The notes beneath the pieces were generated by a model. That model was not told where the DNA came from and did not search any database. It worked only from the letters and a program-made list of their open reading frames with translations. Of a stretch of DNA of 38,457 nt, positions 1-7,381 are shown piece by piece (within the stretch, counting starts at the first letter, position 1; each line of letters starts with the position of its first letter). The position numbers and the translations under genes were made by a program. Location of the stretch: assembly GCA_001899085.1 (NCBI GenBank), contig MKVB01000003.1, positions 1,863-40,319 of the forward strand, written 5' to 3'. The stretch comes from Devosia sp. 66-14. Lineage in GTDB: Bacteria > Pseudomonadota > Alphaproteobacteria > Rhizobiales > Devosiaceae.

Positions 1-190
1 GCGCTGCCGGCGAGAGTATGACGAAGCTCTCGGGCAGGCCGGCAAGGCCGGCGGCGATCGCCGCGGCATCCTCCGGGACGGCCCGGAAATGCCGCTCGAG
101 ATAGGCCGGAGCCCCGAACTCCAGCGCGCCTCCGTCGCGATCGGCAGGGATGATAAGAGCCACTACGGCAAGCAGCAGCGCCGTATTCAT
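1..190 (-). CDS. Gluconate 2-dehydrogenase subunit 3-like protein, N-terminal part (cut by window edge)
   Basis: This frame is open from an ATG at 188-190 to the window edge and gives 63 residues. Near the start it reads LIIPADRDGG, then ALEFGAPAYLERH, which resembles the opening of the gluconate_2-dh3 family (small subunit of membrane gluconate or glucoside dehydrogenases), where IIPAD is followed by a 'GA-x-E-x-G-V/A' stretch. A weak ribosome-binding site (TTTGGAG) lies about 9 bases upstream. The gene begins 20 bp after the second permease of the sugar importer, so it is probably co-transcribed. Characterised small subunits often carry a Tat signal that also exports the flavoprotein partner; I see none here, so the protein may stay in the cytoplasm. 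A GMC-type flavoprotein would be expected next, outside the window. The family call rests on a short segment only. Confidence 0.55.
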   Translation of the reverse strand, partial: MNTALLLAVVALIIPADRDGGALEFGAPAYLERHFRAVPEDAAAIAAGLAGLPESFVILSPAA

Positions 191-210
191 GTCAGTCAAC
201 TCCAAAGGGA

Positions 211-1047
211 TCAGCGTCCGGCGAGCGAGCCGCCGATACCGCCAATGCTGAAATAGCGATTGAGAACCGCGAACACGATCACCGGCGGGGCGAGCATGAT
301 CACCGCACAGGCCATTACCGGCCCCCAGTCGGCGAGGTTCTGCTGGAAGAAGGTCTGCAGCCCGATCGGCATGGTGAAGGCGCTCTCGGAGCGCAGGAAC
401 ACGGAGGCGACGAGGTAGTCGTTCCACGAGTGGAGGAACGCAAACAGCGCCGTCGAGAGGATGCCGGGCAGCGAATTGGGCAGGATGATGCGCACGAAGC
501 CGCCGAACAGCGAGGCCCCGTCGATCCAGGCCGCCTCCTCGAGTGTCACCGGCAGTGTGTCGAAATAGGCGGTCATCATCCAGCAGCCCACGGCGATGGA
601 CGAGGCGACATAGACGATGGAGACGCCGGTCAGCGTGTCTGCCAACCCCAGGTTGGCGAACATGATGAAGAGCGGAATGACGAAGGCGACCGCCGGCAGG
701 CTCTGCAGCACGAAGATGAACAGCGAGAAGGCCGATGTCGCGCCGCCCCGGCCGCGCGACAGCACATAGCCCGCCGGAGCGGCGACGAGGACGGAGCATA
801 CCGTCGAGATGAGGCTGACCAGCAGGCTGTTGCCCAGCCAGTGCAGTACCTTGGTTTCAGTCAGCACGTACCAGAAGGTGCCCAGGGTCGGGCCGGCCTG
901 CTGCCAGGCGACCGGTGCGCGGAGCGCCAGCCAGAACACCACGAGGATGGGCGACAGCAGGACCAGGGTGATGATCGCGGCGATTGTCGTGCGCGCCCAG
1001 GGGTGCGGGGTGGCGCTCGGCCGATGGAGGCTGCCGGACTCGCTCAT
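211..1047 (-). CDS. Carbohydrate ABC transporter permease, MalG type (CUT1)
   Basis: This 278-residue inner-membrane protein has about six hydrophobic segments. It carries the cytoplasmic EAA loop (EEAAWIDGASLFGGF, about residues 171-185) through which such permeases dock on the ATPase. The charged N-terminus leads into the first membrane helix at about residue 21, as in MalG/UgpE proteins. The start ATG overlaps the stop of the preceding permease by 4 bp (ATGA), so the two subunits are translationally coupled. It forms the importer with the permease at 1044-1943 and the binding protein at 1973-3271. No ATPase gene is present on this side of the window edge. The sugar substrate cannot be read from the sequence. 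Confidence 0.9.
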   Translation of the reverse strand: MSESGSLHRPSATPHPWARTTIAAIITLVLLSPILVVFWLALRAPVAWQQAGPTLGTFWYVLTETKVLHWLGNSLLVSLISTVCSVLVAAPAGYVLSRGRGGATSAFSLFIFVLQSLPAVAFVIPLFIMFANLGLADTLTGVSIVYVASSIAVGCWMMTAYFDTLPVTLEEAAWIDGASLFGGFVRIILPNSLPGILSTALFAFLHSWNDYLVASVFLRSESAFTMPIGLQTFFQQNLADWGPVMACAVIMLAPPVIVFAVLNRYFSIGGIGGSLAGR

Positions 1048-1943
1048 TGCAGGCTCGCCTTTCGGATCTGGCGCAGCAGCACAACGGAAAGCGCGATCAT
1101 CACCGCAGTCATGAAGAAGGCGATGGCGATGCCGTTGCCCGGCAGGAAATCGAGGAAGGTGGTCTTGTAGGCGAGGACGATCAGCGAGCTCGTCGCTTCG
1201 AGCGGGCCGCCGCGGGTCAGCAGGTAGATGGTGGGGAAGTCATTGATGCTGAACACCGCCATCAGGATCCAGCTGATGTAGGTGGAGCGGGCGGTGACCG
1301 GCAGCACGATGTGGAAGAACTGCTGCCACTTGCTGGCGCCATCGATGGCGGAGGCCTCGTAGATGCTGGCTTCGACGCTTTCCAGCGCCGCCGCGCACAT
1401 CATCATCATGAAGGGGTAGCTGATCCAGACCTTGAACACGCACACCGTGATCATGGCGAGGGTCGGGTTGCCGAGGAACATGACGTTGCCCATGCCCAGC
1501 GCGCGCGCCAGGCTCGGCAACAGGCTCTCACGCCCGGCGAGCAGCCAGTTCCAGCTCATCGCCGTCACCACGATCGGGACGATCCACGGCAAGAGCAGCA
1601 GCACCTTGAAGGCGCCCCGGCCGGGGAACTGCGGCTTGAGCAGGATGGCCAGCGCGAAGCCGAGGGCCCAACTGCCGAACACTGCGCTGGCGGTGAAGAT
1701 CAGCGTGAAGCCCGCAGCCTTCCAGAAGCCCGGATCACCGAGGACATCGGCGAAGTTGCGCAGGCCGACAAACGGGCCGGGCGTGATGAGGCTGCCGCTA
1801 TGCACCGACTGGATGGCCGCGAACACCAGTGGATAGGCGTTCACGACCACCATCAGGAGCAGCGCCGGCAGCGCCAGTCCGGTCAGGGTCAGCCGGCGGC
1901 CGAGACGAGGGGTGCGTCGATGCACCGCGAGTTGATAAGTCAT
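1044..1943 (-). CDS. Carbohydrate ABC transporter permease, MalF type (CUT1)
   Basis: This is the 299-residue first permease of the region 1 sugar importer. It has an N-terminal membrane helix (LTGLALPALLLMVVVNAYP), five further helices, and an EAA loop reading YEASAIDGASKWQQF in the second half. I start it at the ATG at 1941-1943, 29 bp after the binding-protein stop. The same frame stays open upstream to 2153, but that extension lies inside the binding-protein gene, is arginine- and glutamine-rich and is not membrane-like, so I treat it as shadow. The ribosome-binding site is weak, which suggests coupling to the upstream gene. Its stop overlaps the next permease start. Confidence 0.9.
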   Translation of the reverse strand: MTYQLAVHRRTPRLGRRLTLTGLALPALLLMVVVNAYPLVFAAIQSVHSGSLITPGPFVGLRNFADVLGDPGFWKAAGFTLIFTASAVFGSWALGFALAILLKPQFPGRGAFKVLLLLPWIVPIVVTAMSWNWLLAGRESLLPSLARALGMGNVMFLGNPTLAMITVCVFKVWISYPFMMMMCAAALESVEASIYEASAIDGASKWQQFFHIVLPVTARSTYISWILMAVFSINDFPTIYLLTRGGPLEATSSLIVLAYKTTFLDFLPGNGIAIAFFMTAVMIALSVVLLRQIRKASLQ

Positions 1944-1972
1944 TGGTTTCGGTCGCCGGCTGGATGGTGGGA

Positions 1973-3271
1973 TCAGGGATTGAGGACCTTGACGAGGCCC
2001 ACCTGCAATTCCTCGAGCAGCGCCCGCGAATTGCTTTCGCCCTGCAGGACCTTCTGCAGCATGTTGATCATGGCGGAACCGCCATCGACCGCGTTGAGGG
2101 CGCCGAACGGGTACTTGGCGCGGGCGGCGATGGTCTTGCCGACTGGCTGCCACTCGTTGATCGAGCGGGCGAGGTTCGGGTCGTTCTGGAACAGCGGCAG
2201 GTCGGTGATGCTCTTGTTCACCGGCAGGTCGGAGTTCAGCCCCTGCTCCCAGAACAGATGCAGGTTGTCGAGATAATGGGCGAGGAAGGCTTCGGACGAC
2301 TGCTGCGAGGCAGTGGTCTTGAACATCATCAGCGGATTGATCCAGTAGGCCGCGCCCTTGTTGCCGCTGACGCTGGTGAGCGGGGAGGCGACGACCAGGT
2401 CCGCCGCGGTTTCAGCCGGCATCTTGCCGGGTAGTCCCACCTGCTCGAAGCCCATGGCGATATGGCCGCTGGCCCAGTCGGGCACCACGTTGGCGGAATA
2501 GTCGTAGCCGATGGCATAGGGATCGATGATCTGCTTGGCGACCAGCTCATGCAGGAAATCGAGACCCTCGATATTGCGGTCGGTGACGCAGTCGGGCTCG
2601 CCGGCTTCATTGAACAGGCCGCCGGCATTGTTGAGCAGCACCGAGGCGATGCCGTGGAAGCCATAGCCCGAGGTGGCGAAGCCGACATGGCCGGCCTTGG
2701 CGAGCGCCTCACCGGTCTTGATGAAGCTCTGCCAGTCGGTCGGCACGTCAGCGCCCGCCTGCTCGAGGATCGACTTGCGGTACCACAGCACGCGCAGATC
2801 GATCGACCACGGCACCGCGGCGAGGCCATCCTTGGTGCGCAGCGCGTCGATCAGGCCAGGCAGAAAGTCGTTCTTGCCCGCCTTGTCGAGGCTCGCCAGC
2901 AGGTCGTCGGCCGGCGCCATCTTGCCTTCTTCCATGAAGTAGAACGGCAGGTAGGCGGCGCCGGAGCTGACCGCCGGCGTGGTGTTGGCAGCGCCGGCGG
3001 CGGTGAAGGTCTGGTACCAGCTCGCCCAAGGGATCGACTGGTACTCGACATTGAGCAGCCCATCGGCCGCGACATAGGAATCGGCGATGCCCTTGGCGGC
3101 ATCGGTGTAGCTCTGCCCCGTGCCCCACACCATGTCCCAGAACTTGATCCGCTCGCCGGACTGGGCCCAGGACTTGTTGATCCCCAGGCTCAGCGCGGCG
3201 GCCGCCGCCGCCGTGCCGCCGAGGAAAGTTCGCCGCCTCATCGGCTGCGCGAAGACCGCTTTGTCGTTCAT
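1973..3271 (-). CDS. Sugar-binding protein of the region 1 ABC importer, Tat-exported
   Basis: This 432-residue periplasmic solute-binding protein belongs to the family-1 (MalE/UgpB-like) group. The N-terminus has a twin-arginine signal (RRRTFLGG) followed by an Ala-rich hydrophobic stretch and a likely cleavage after SWA-Q. Export in folded form through Tat is therefore expected. The mature part opens with IKFWDMVWG, typical of the first strand of this fold. A good ribosome-binding site (GGGAGG) precedes the ATG at 3271. It is the first gene of the leftward operon and diverges from the LacI gene, with operator-like palindromes in between. The ligand is unknown; the regulator type points to a carbohydrate. 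Confidence 0.92.
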   Translation of the reverse strand: MNDKAVFAQPMRRRTFLGGTAAAAAALSLGINKSWAQSGERIKFWDMVWGTGQSYTDAAKGIADSYVAADGLLNVEYQSIPWASWYQTFTAAGAANTTPAVSSGAAYLPFYFMEEGKMAPADDLLASLDKAGKNDFLPGLIDALRTKDGLAAVPWSIDLRVLWYRKSILEQAGADVPTDWQSFIKTGEALAKAGHVGFATSGYGFHGIASVLLNNAGGLFNEAGEPDCVTDRNIEGLDFLHELVAKQIIDPYAIGYDYSANVVPDWASGHIAMGFEQVGLPGKMPAETAADLVVASPLTSVSGNKGAAYWINPLMMFKTTASQQSSEAFLAHYLDNLHLFWEQGLNSDLPVNKSITDLPLFQNDPNLARSINEWQPVGKTIAARAKYPFGALNAVDGGSAMINMLQKVLQGESNSRALLEELQVGLVKVLNP

Positions 3272-3390
3272 GCTCAGGTTCCTCCCTGTGAGCAGTTGCG
3301 TATCTGAAACCCGGCGGCAGCCGGCCGATAACGGCCAAGGCTTCGCCGTTCCCCGAAAACCGGGGCCCGTTCGGCTCTCTCTGAATCGCA

Positions 3391-3400
3391 GAACCGGTTC
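3391..3400. promoter_or_regulatory. Operator core, perfect 10-bp palindrome GAACCGGTTC
   Basis: This perfect 10-bp palindrome has the same core as the 16-bp operator at 3445-3460 and is centred 57 bp from it, downstream of the promoter on the binding-protein side. It is a plausible auxiliary LacI-family site allowing looping. Confidence 0.55.
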
Positions 3401-3444
3401 GTGGCCCGGTTCGTCCTCTCAATCGATGATCGTCAATGACGATT

Positions 3445-3460
3445 ACCGAACCGGTTCGGT
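3445..3460. promoter_or_regulatory. Main LacI-family operator ACCGAACCGGTTCGGT
   Basis: This perfect 16-bp palindrome has the central CG step typical of LacI/GalR operators. It abuts the predicted -10 box of the leftward sugar-import promoter, where a bound repressor would block initiation. A near-identical sequence occupies the same position in front of the TIM-barrel gene (5444-5459). It is most likely bound by the adjacent LacI protein. Confidence 0.75.
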
Positions 3461-3487
3461 TATTCTGCAAGATCGCTTCGGAGTCAA
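3459..3487 (-). promoter_or_regulatory. Predicted promoter of the region 1 sugar-import operon
   Basis: Read leftward, a -35 box TTGACT (3487-3482) is followed by a 17-base spacer and a -10 box AATAAC (3464-3459). The -10 box runs directly into the 16-bp operator. The assignment is by hexamer match and spacing only. Confidence 0.5.
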
Positions 3488-3600
3488 GCACCTGTCGAAG
3501 ACGGAGCGAGGGACCTCGACACCGTATGACGCTGAATATCGGACGCTATCTGTTGCGACTGGCGGGGGCGGCAGCTATCCTGCATCTCGACAGGCCTACA

Positions 3601-3610
3601 GAAACGGTTC
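3601..3610. promoter_or_regulatory. Operator-like site GAAACGGTTC at the lacI start
   Basis: The 10-mer ends 6 bases before the ATG of the LacI gene. It is identical to the reverse complement of the operator core at 5447-5456. Binding here would cover the ribosome-binding region and transcript start, which suggests autoregulation. Confidence 0.5.
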
Positions 3611-3616
3611 GGCAGC

Positions 3617-4633
3617 ATGGCAACTATCCGCGATGTCGCGAAAATGGCGAAGGTCTCCATCTCCACCGTGTCGGTGGCGCTGAAGGACGGCACGCAGGTG
3701 ACGCCGGAGACGCTCAAGCGCATTACCGACGCCGCCGAAGCCGTCGGCTACACCCCCAACCCTGTGGCCCAGAGCCTGAAAGCGGGCCGATCGAAACTGA
3801 TCGGGGTGGTCATCGGCTCGATGCAGAACCCATGGTTCGGCGACCTGATGGCCGGCATCGAGGAGACGGCGCAGCAGCACCACCACCTGGTGACGCTGTC
3901 GGAAACCCGCATGGATCTGGAGCGTGAACGGGCGACCATCGACGTATTGTGCAGCCAGCGAGTGGGCGGGATCATCCTGTCACCCTATGTGACGACCGCT
4001 GAACACGTGAAATTCCTGGCCGAACTGAAAACGCCGCTGGTGGTGATCGACCAGAAGCTCGAGGGATTGCAGACCGATTTCGTCGGTATCGACAACGAAC
4101 TCGCCATGGCCATGCTGACCTCGCAACTGCTCCGCCTCGGCCACCGCCGCATCGGCCACATCGCCGGGACCACCGGACTATGGACCTCGGAACGTCGCAA
4201 GCAGGGGTTCAGGGAAACCCTGGCGGCCGGCGGAGTGGAGCCGGACGAAACGCTGATCGTCGACGGCCAGTATGACGGACAGGTCGCCTATGACCAGGCG
4301 ATGCGGCTGCTGACCCGCCCGGACCGCCCCACCGCGATCATTGCCGCCAATGTGCTGATGGCGCTCGGCGCCCTGCAGGCGATCAACGACCTCAATTTCA
4401 AGTGCCCGGACGACATCTCACTGGCGTCGATCGACACCGTGCCGTGGGCCAGCGTCATTCATCCGCAACTGACGGTGGTGGTGCAGCCCATCGCCGAGAT
4501 CGCCCACGCCGCCACGGCGTTCCTGATGGACCGCGTAAACGCGCCGCACGAGGCGATAGCGCCGCGGGAGCGGATCTTCACCCCGAAATTCGTCGCGGGC
4601 AGCAGCAGCGCGCCGCCGCCCGCGCGAGCTTAG
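3617..4633 (+). CDS. LacI-family transcriptional regulator of region 1
   Basis: This 338-residue DNA-binding repressor starts directly with the helix-turn-helix (MATIRDVAKMAKVSISTVSV) and the hinge helix region (NPVAQSLKAGRS, about residues 54-65). A periplasmic-binding-protein-like effector domain follows (IGVVIGSMQNPWFG onward). It lies divergent to the sugar importer and convergent with the TIM-barrel gene; the two stop codons overlap by 4 bp. Matching palindromes lie at its own start, in the importer promoter and in front of the TIM-barrel gene, so it probably controls all three. The effector is unknown but should be a sugar or a product of the pathway. Confidence 0.93.
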   Translation: MATIRDVAKMAKVSISTVSVALKDGTQVTPETLKRITDAAEAVGYTPNPVAQSLKAGRSKLIGVVIGSMQNPWFGDLMAGIEETAQQHHHLVTLSETRMDLERERATIDVLCSQRVGGIILSPYVTTAEHVKFLAELKTPLVVIDQKLEGLQTDFVGIDNELAMAMLTSQLLRLGHRRIGHIAGTTGLWTSERRKQGFRETLAAGGVEPDETLIVDGQYDGQVAYDQAMRLLTRPDRPTAIIAANVLMALGALQAINDLNFKCPDDISLASIDTVPWASVIHPQLTVVVQPIAEIAHAATAFLMDRVNAPHEAIAPRERIFTPKFVAGSSSAPPPARA

Positions 4634-5391
4634 CGCGCCGCGCCGAACAGCCGGGACAGCGTTTCAAAGGAGCGCTTCGCGACATATTGCCAGTCAGCCG
4701 GCTCATCGTGCTCGACGATCGCGAGCCCGGCGCCGGTGGCATTGATCGCCGGCAGCAGGCCGACCCAGTCGATCACGCCATCACCGAGAGCGGTCCAGCC
4801 GTCTTCGGCGGTGGTACCGAGCGGCGCCGCGTCCTTGGCGTGGATCGCCACGATCCGGTCGGCGAAGCGCCTGAGCTCGGTCTCGATATCCCCGCCGGCC
4901 TGGAACACCCAGCCGCAATCGAGCTCGAGCCGGACCAGCGGATCGGAATGCGCCATCAGCAGGTCTATGGGCCGGGCGCCGTCGGCCAGCGCGACGAACT
5001 CGAAGTCGTGGTTGTGCCAGGCGAACCCGAGCCCCGCCCGTTCGGCCTTGAGGGCATCGTCGGACAGACGGGTCGCAAGGCGCTTCCAGCCATCCTGGTC
5101 GGCGGGACGGCGCTCCGGGGTGAGACCGGGCCGGACAATCATCCTCGCTCCCAGCAGGTGCGCCAGCTCGATGAAGCCGTCGATATCGTCCTTTTCGGTC
5201 GGGTCCGGGATCATAACGCTGGGCGCATCCAGCCCCGCATCATCCATGGCGCGCCGGAAGCTGTGCGGATCGTCGAGATAGGCCCCCGGCCACAGCTCGA
5301 TATGGTCGTAACCCACGCCTTTCAGAAATGCGAACTGGCCGGTGAGCGGCAACGCCTTGCGCGAGGTGTAGAGTTGGTAGGCGGTATCCAT
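4630..5391 (-). CDS. Sugar phosphate isomerase/epimerase family TIM-barrel protein
   Basis: This 253-residue protein belongs to the AP-endonuclease-2-like (xylose-isomerase-like) TIM-barrel superfamily. Putative metal-site segments appear in the usual order: IELWPG near the start, AWHNHDFEF in the middle, LELDCGW, IHAKD, and IVEHDE near the end. I start it at the ATG at 5389-5391, which has a very good Shine-Dalgarno sequence (GGAGGAACG); a longer frame to 5433 lacks one. It is preceded by its own promoter and an operator matching that of the importer, so it is probably a catabolic enzyme for the imported sugar. Members isomerise or epimerise sugars and keto-sugars or cleave 3-keto-glycosides; which reaction applies cannot be told. 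Confidence 0.85.
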   Translation of the reverse strand: MDTAYQLYTSRKALPLTGQFAFLKGVGYDHIELWPGAYLDDPHSFRRAMDDAGLDAPSVMIPDPTEKDDIDGFIELAHLLGARMIVRPGLTPERRPADQDGWKRLATRLSDDALKAERAGLGFAWHNHDFEFVALADGARPIDLLMAHSDPLVRLELDCGWVFQAGGDIETELRRFADRIVAIHAKDAAPLGTTAEDGWTALGDGVIDWVGLLPAINATGAGLAIVEHDEPADWQYVAKRSFETLSRLFGAAR

Positions 5392-5443
5392 CGTTCCTCC
5401 GGATGCTGGACCATCGGCCGCGCAATCTGACATCGCGCGATTG

Positions 5444-5459
5444 ACCGAACCGTTTCGGT
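5444..5459. promoter_or_regulatory. LacI-family operator ACCGAACCGTTTCGGT
   Basis: This 16-bp palindrome has one mismatched pair and differs from the perfect operator at 3445-3460 at a single base. It lies immediately downstream of the predicted -10 box of the TIM-barrel gene, the same geometry as in the importer promoter. Confidence 0.72.
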
Positions 5460-5488
5460 ATATCTTCCGCCCGGACTGTTACTGTCAA
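5459..5488 (-). promoter_or_regulatory. Predicted promoter of the TIM-barrel isomerase gene
   Basis: Leftward, a consensus -35 box TTGACA (5488-5483) is followed by an 18-base spacer and GATATA (5464-5459), which touches the operator. The match to -35 is perfect and the match to -10 is modest. Confidence 0.5.
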
Positions 5489-5534
5489 GCATACTGATAA
5501 GCTGCGGCTGGGCTCTCCGCGATGCAAAACAAGC

Positions 5535-5546
5535 CGAATCGGTTCG
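5535..5546. promoter_or_regulatory. Secondary operator-like site CGAATCGGTTCG
   Basis: This is a 12-bp near-palindrome (one mismatched pair) with the region 1 operator core. It is centred 89 bp from the operator at 5444-5459. It may be an auxiliary site for looping or a chance match. Confidence 0.4.
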
Positions 5547-5658
5547 TGCTGTTCTGTCTATGTGTGCCCGATAGTGCCAGGACGCGGGCTCCGGGAGCCG
5601 CTGGAGCCGATAGCAGCAGCAAGGCGCCCGCTTGACGTCGGGCCGGATTCCAGTGTGT

Positions 5659-5672
5659 GATAGTTCACTATC
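5659..5672. promoter_or_regulatory. Palindrome GATAGTTCACTATC upstream of iclR
   Basis: Two 6-bp arms (GATAGT/ACTATC) surround a 2-base centre, 19 bp before the IclR start codon. A possible -35 box TTGACG lies at 5632-5637. The position suggests an autoregulatory IclR site. No second copy was found in the locus. Confidence 0.4.
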
Positions 5673-5691
5673 CAAACTGTGAGTTCATCTA

Positions 5692-6483
5692 GTGAATTCT
5701 TCGGAAGATCGCTACGCCATTCGATCGGTGGATCGGGCAGTCGACATTCTGGCGGCGGTGGCGGCCAGCAACGGCGCGCTGACGGTGGACGGCATCGTCG
5801 CCGATACCGGCCTCCCCAAGAGCACGGTGTTCCGCATTCTCGCGACGCTGACGGCGCGGCGCGTGCTGGATCGGGACGAGCAGAGCCAGACCTATCGGCT
5901 GGGCATGCTGGCGCTGGTGATCGGGGCACGGGCGATGGGCGAGCTGGACCTCCGCCGTTCGGCGCGTCCACATCTCGAGAGCCTCGTCGCCAGCACCGGG
6001 GAAACGGTGCACCTGTCGATCCTCAGCGACGACAACGCGCTGTGCGTCGACAAGCTCGACGCCTCGCGCTCGATGCGCATGGCGAGCTTCATCGGCTTTC
6101 TCGATCCGCTGCATTGCAGCGGCGTCGGCAAGGCGCTGCTGGCCTTCCAGGACGAGCCGGTGCGCCAGCTGCTAATGGCGCGCATGCGGTTCGAGCCGCA
6201 CACCCCGCACACCATCACCGACCCCGGTCGCCTCGCCGAACAGATCGTCGAGATCCGGGCGCGCGGCTATGCCATCGACGACGAGGAAATCGAGCAGGGG
6301 CTGCGCTGCGTCGCGGCGCCGATCCGCGACCATTCCGGCGCCGTCGTCGCCGCCGTCAGCATTTCCGGCCCCACCACCCGCGTCACCCAGGATGGCCTCG
6401 GCGACCTCGCCAAGGCCGTCGAAGCCTGCGCCCGGGCCATCTCGCAAGAACTCGGCGCTCCCCAAAAGGTCACCACTCCATGA
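5692..6483 (+). CDS. IclR-family transcriptional regulator (first of two in region 2)
   Basis: This 263-residue protein has an N-terminal winged helix-turn-helix (IRSVDRAVDILAAVAAS, then LPKSTVFRILATL, about residues 10-55). A C-terminal GAF-like effector domain contains the family segments ETVHLSIL, SGVGKALLA and GYAIDDEE. The start is a GTG without an obvious ribosome-binding site, chosen because it gives the usual N-terminal length; translation from a leaderless or weakly bound message is possible. The stop overlaps the amidohydrolase start by 4 bp (ATGA), so regulator and enzyme are in one operon. It probably senses the substrate or an intermediate of the region 2 pathway. Confidence 0.9.
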   Translation: MNSSEDRYAIRSVDRAVDILAAVAASNGALTVDGIVADTGLPKSTVFRILATLTARRVLDRDEQSQTYRLGMLALVIGARAMGELDLRRSARPHLESLVASTGETVHLSILSDDNALCVDKLDASRSMRMASFIGFLDPLHCSGVGKALLAFQDEPVRQLLMARMRFEPHTPHTITDPGRLAEQIVEIRARGYAIDDEEIEQGLRCVAAPIRDHSGAVVAAVSISGPTTRVTQDGLGDLAKAVEACARAISQELGAPQKVTTP

Positions 6484-7367
6484 TCATCGACGTCCACTCG
6501 CATACGCCGCAGTTCCGCCATGCCGTGCCGCCGGAGAACCGGCGCCTGCACCACACCTGGCGGCCCGACCGCTCGGTGGATTCGGTCTATAGCTGGAACG
6601 ATTTCCTCGAGGCGCAGCAGCCGGCCGACAAGTCGATCGTCTTCGGCGTCGCCTGGGCGCCGGGCGAAATCACCGGTGGGGTCAACGGCTTCAACGAGCC
6701 GGGCGACGTGGCAGTGGGCGTCAACGATGCCACCTCGGCCTTCGCGCTGGCGCATCCCGACCGGCTGATCGGCTTCATGTCGGTGCATCCGCATGACCCG
6801 AAAGCGCTCGAGGAGATCGAGCGTTCGCGCACCGACCTTGGCCTCAAGGGCATCAAGATGGGCGCCAATTACCAGGTGTTCGAGCCGCTGGAGAGCCGGG
6901 CGCTGGCGATCTATCGTGAGGCCGAGCGGCACGGGCTGCCGATCCTGTTCCACATCGGCACCTCGCCGGTACGCACGGCGCCGATCAAGTACGCCCATCC
7001 GCTGGTGGTCGACGAGATCGCCATGCGCTACCCCAACCTCAAGATCATCATGGCCCATATGGGCCACCCCTGGACTGTCGATACCGCGGTGGTGATCCGC
7101 AAGCACCCCAATGTCTATGCCGATGTCTCGGGCCTGCTCTACCGGCCCTACACCTTCTACGAGGGGATGATCAAAGCTACCGAGTGGAACGTGCTCGACA
7201 AGCTGCTGTTCGCCTCGGACTACCCGATCACCACCCCGGCCGAGACGCTGCATGCGCTGCGCACCGTCAACGCCATCGTCGAGGGCACGGCGTTGCCGCG
7301 CGTCCCCGCCGACAAGATCGAACAGATCATCCACCGCGACAGCCTGACGCTGCTCGGCCTTTCCTAA
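6480..7367 (+). CDS. Amidohydrolase family 2 protein (metal-dependent TIM-barrel hydrolase/decarboxylase)
   Basis: This is a 295-residue amidohydrolase_2 (PF04909-type) protein. It begins MIIDVHSHTP, giving the HxH metal motif at residues 6-8. Further expected residues follow: LFHIGTSP in the middle, IIMAHMGHPW (the conserved histidine and glycine strand) and FASDYPITTP near the end with the catalytic Asp. Members hydrolyse lactones or amides, or decarboxylate aromatic and keto acids, usually with Zn or Mn. The ATG overlaps the IclR stop. The aminotransferase follows 14 bp later. In context it probably acts late in breakdown of the imported compound; the exact reaction is unknown. Confidence 0.88.
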   Translation: MIIDVHSHTPQFRHAVPPENRRLHHTWRPDRSVDSVYSWNDFLEAQQPADKSIVFGVAWAPGEITGGVNGFNEPGDVAVGVNDATSAFALAHPDRLIGFMSVHPHDPKALEEIERSRTDLGLKGIKMGANYQVFEPLESRALAIYREAERHGLPILFHIGTSPVRTAPIKYAHPLVVDEIAMRYPNLKIIMAHMGHPWTVDTAVVIRKHPNVYADVSGLLYRPYTFYEGMIKATEWNVLDKLLFASDYPITTPAETLHALRTVNAIVEGTALPRVPADKIEQIIHRDSLTLLGLS

Positions 7368-7381
7368 GAGTCTTAGTTCCT

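Larger units (their letters stand above)
3272..3616. promoter_or_regulatory. Divergent control region between sugar-import operon and lacI-type gene
   Basis: These 345 bp contain no gene. They hold a predicted leftward promoter and three copies of an operator motif with core GAAnCGGTTC, each listed separately. The stretch 3470-3600 shows no open frame with good codon use and probably carries the rightward promoter of the regulator, which I could not assign confidently. Confidence 0.7.
5392..5691. promoter_or_regulatory. Divergent control region between TIM-barrel gene and iclR
   Basis: These 300 bp hold the predicted leftward promoter and operators of the TIM-barrel gene on the left and a palindrome next to the IclR gene on the right. 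The middle (5550-5630) shows only a short GC-rich dyad and nothing else recognisable. Confidence 0.65.

Noticed and set aside
984-2276. Long rightward open frame (about 430 codons) opposite the region 1 permease
   Set aside because: It is the antisense shadow of a clear membrane protein in high-GC DNA. The translation is Arg/Gln/Asp-rich without any domain pattern. Similar shadows at 22962-24485, 27058-29388, 13835-14881 and 8652-10157 were rejected for the same reason.
5586-5606. GC-rich dyad GGCTCCGGGAGCC in the TIM-barrel/iclR gap as terminator
   Set aside because: Both flanking genes are transcribed away from it, so there is no transcript to terminate, and no T-run follows.
5679-7367. 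Possible 562-residue fusion upstream of the amidohydrolase
   Set aside because: The upstream part is a shifted frame of the IclR gene with low-complexity Arg/Gly content. The amidohydrolase begins with its HxH motif at 6480 and overlaps the IclR stop.
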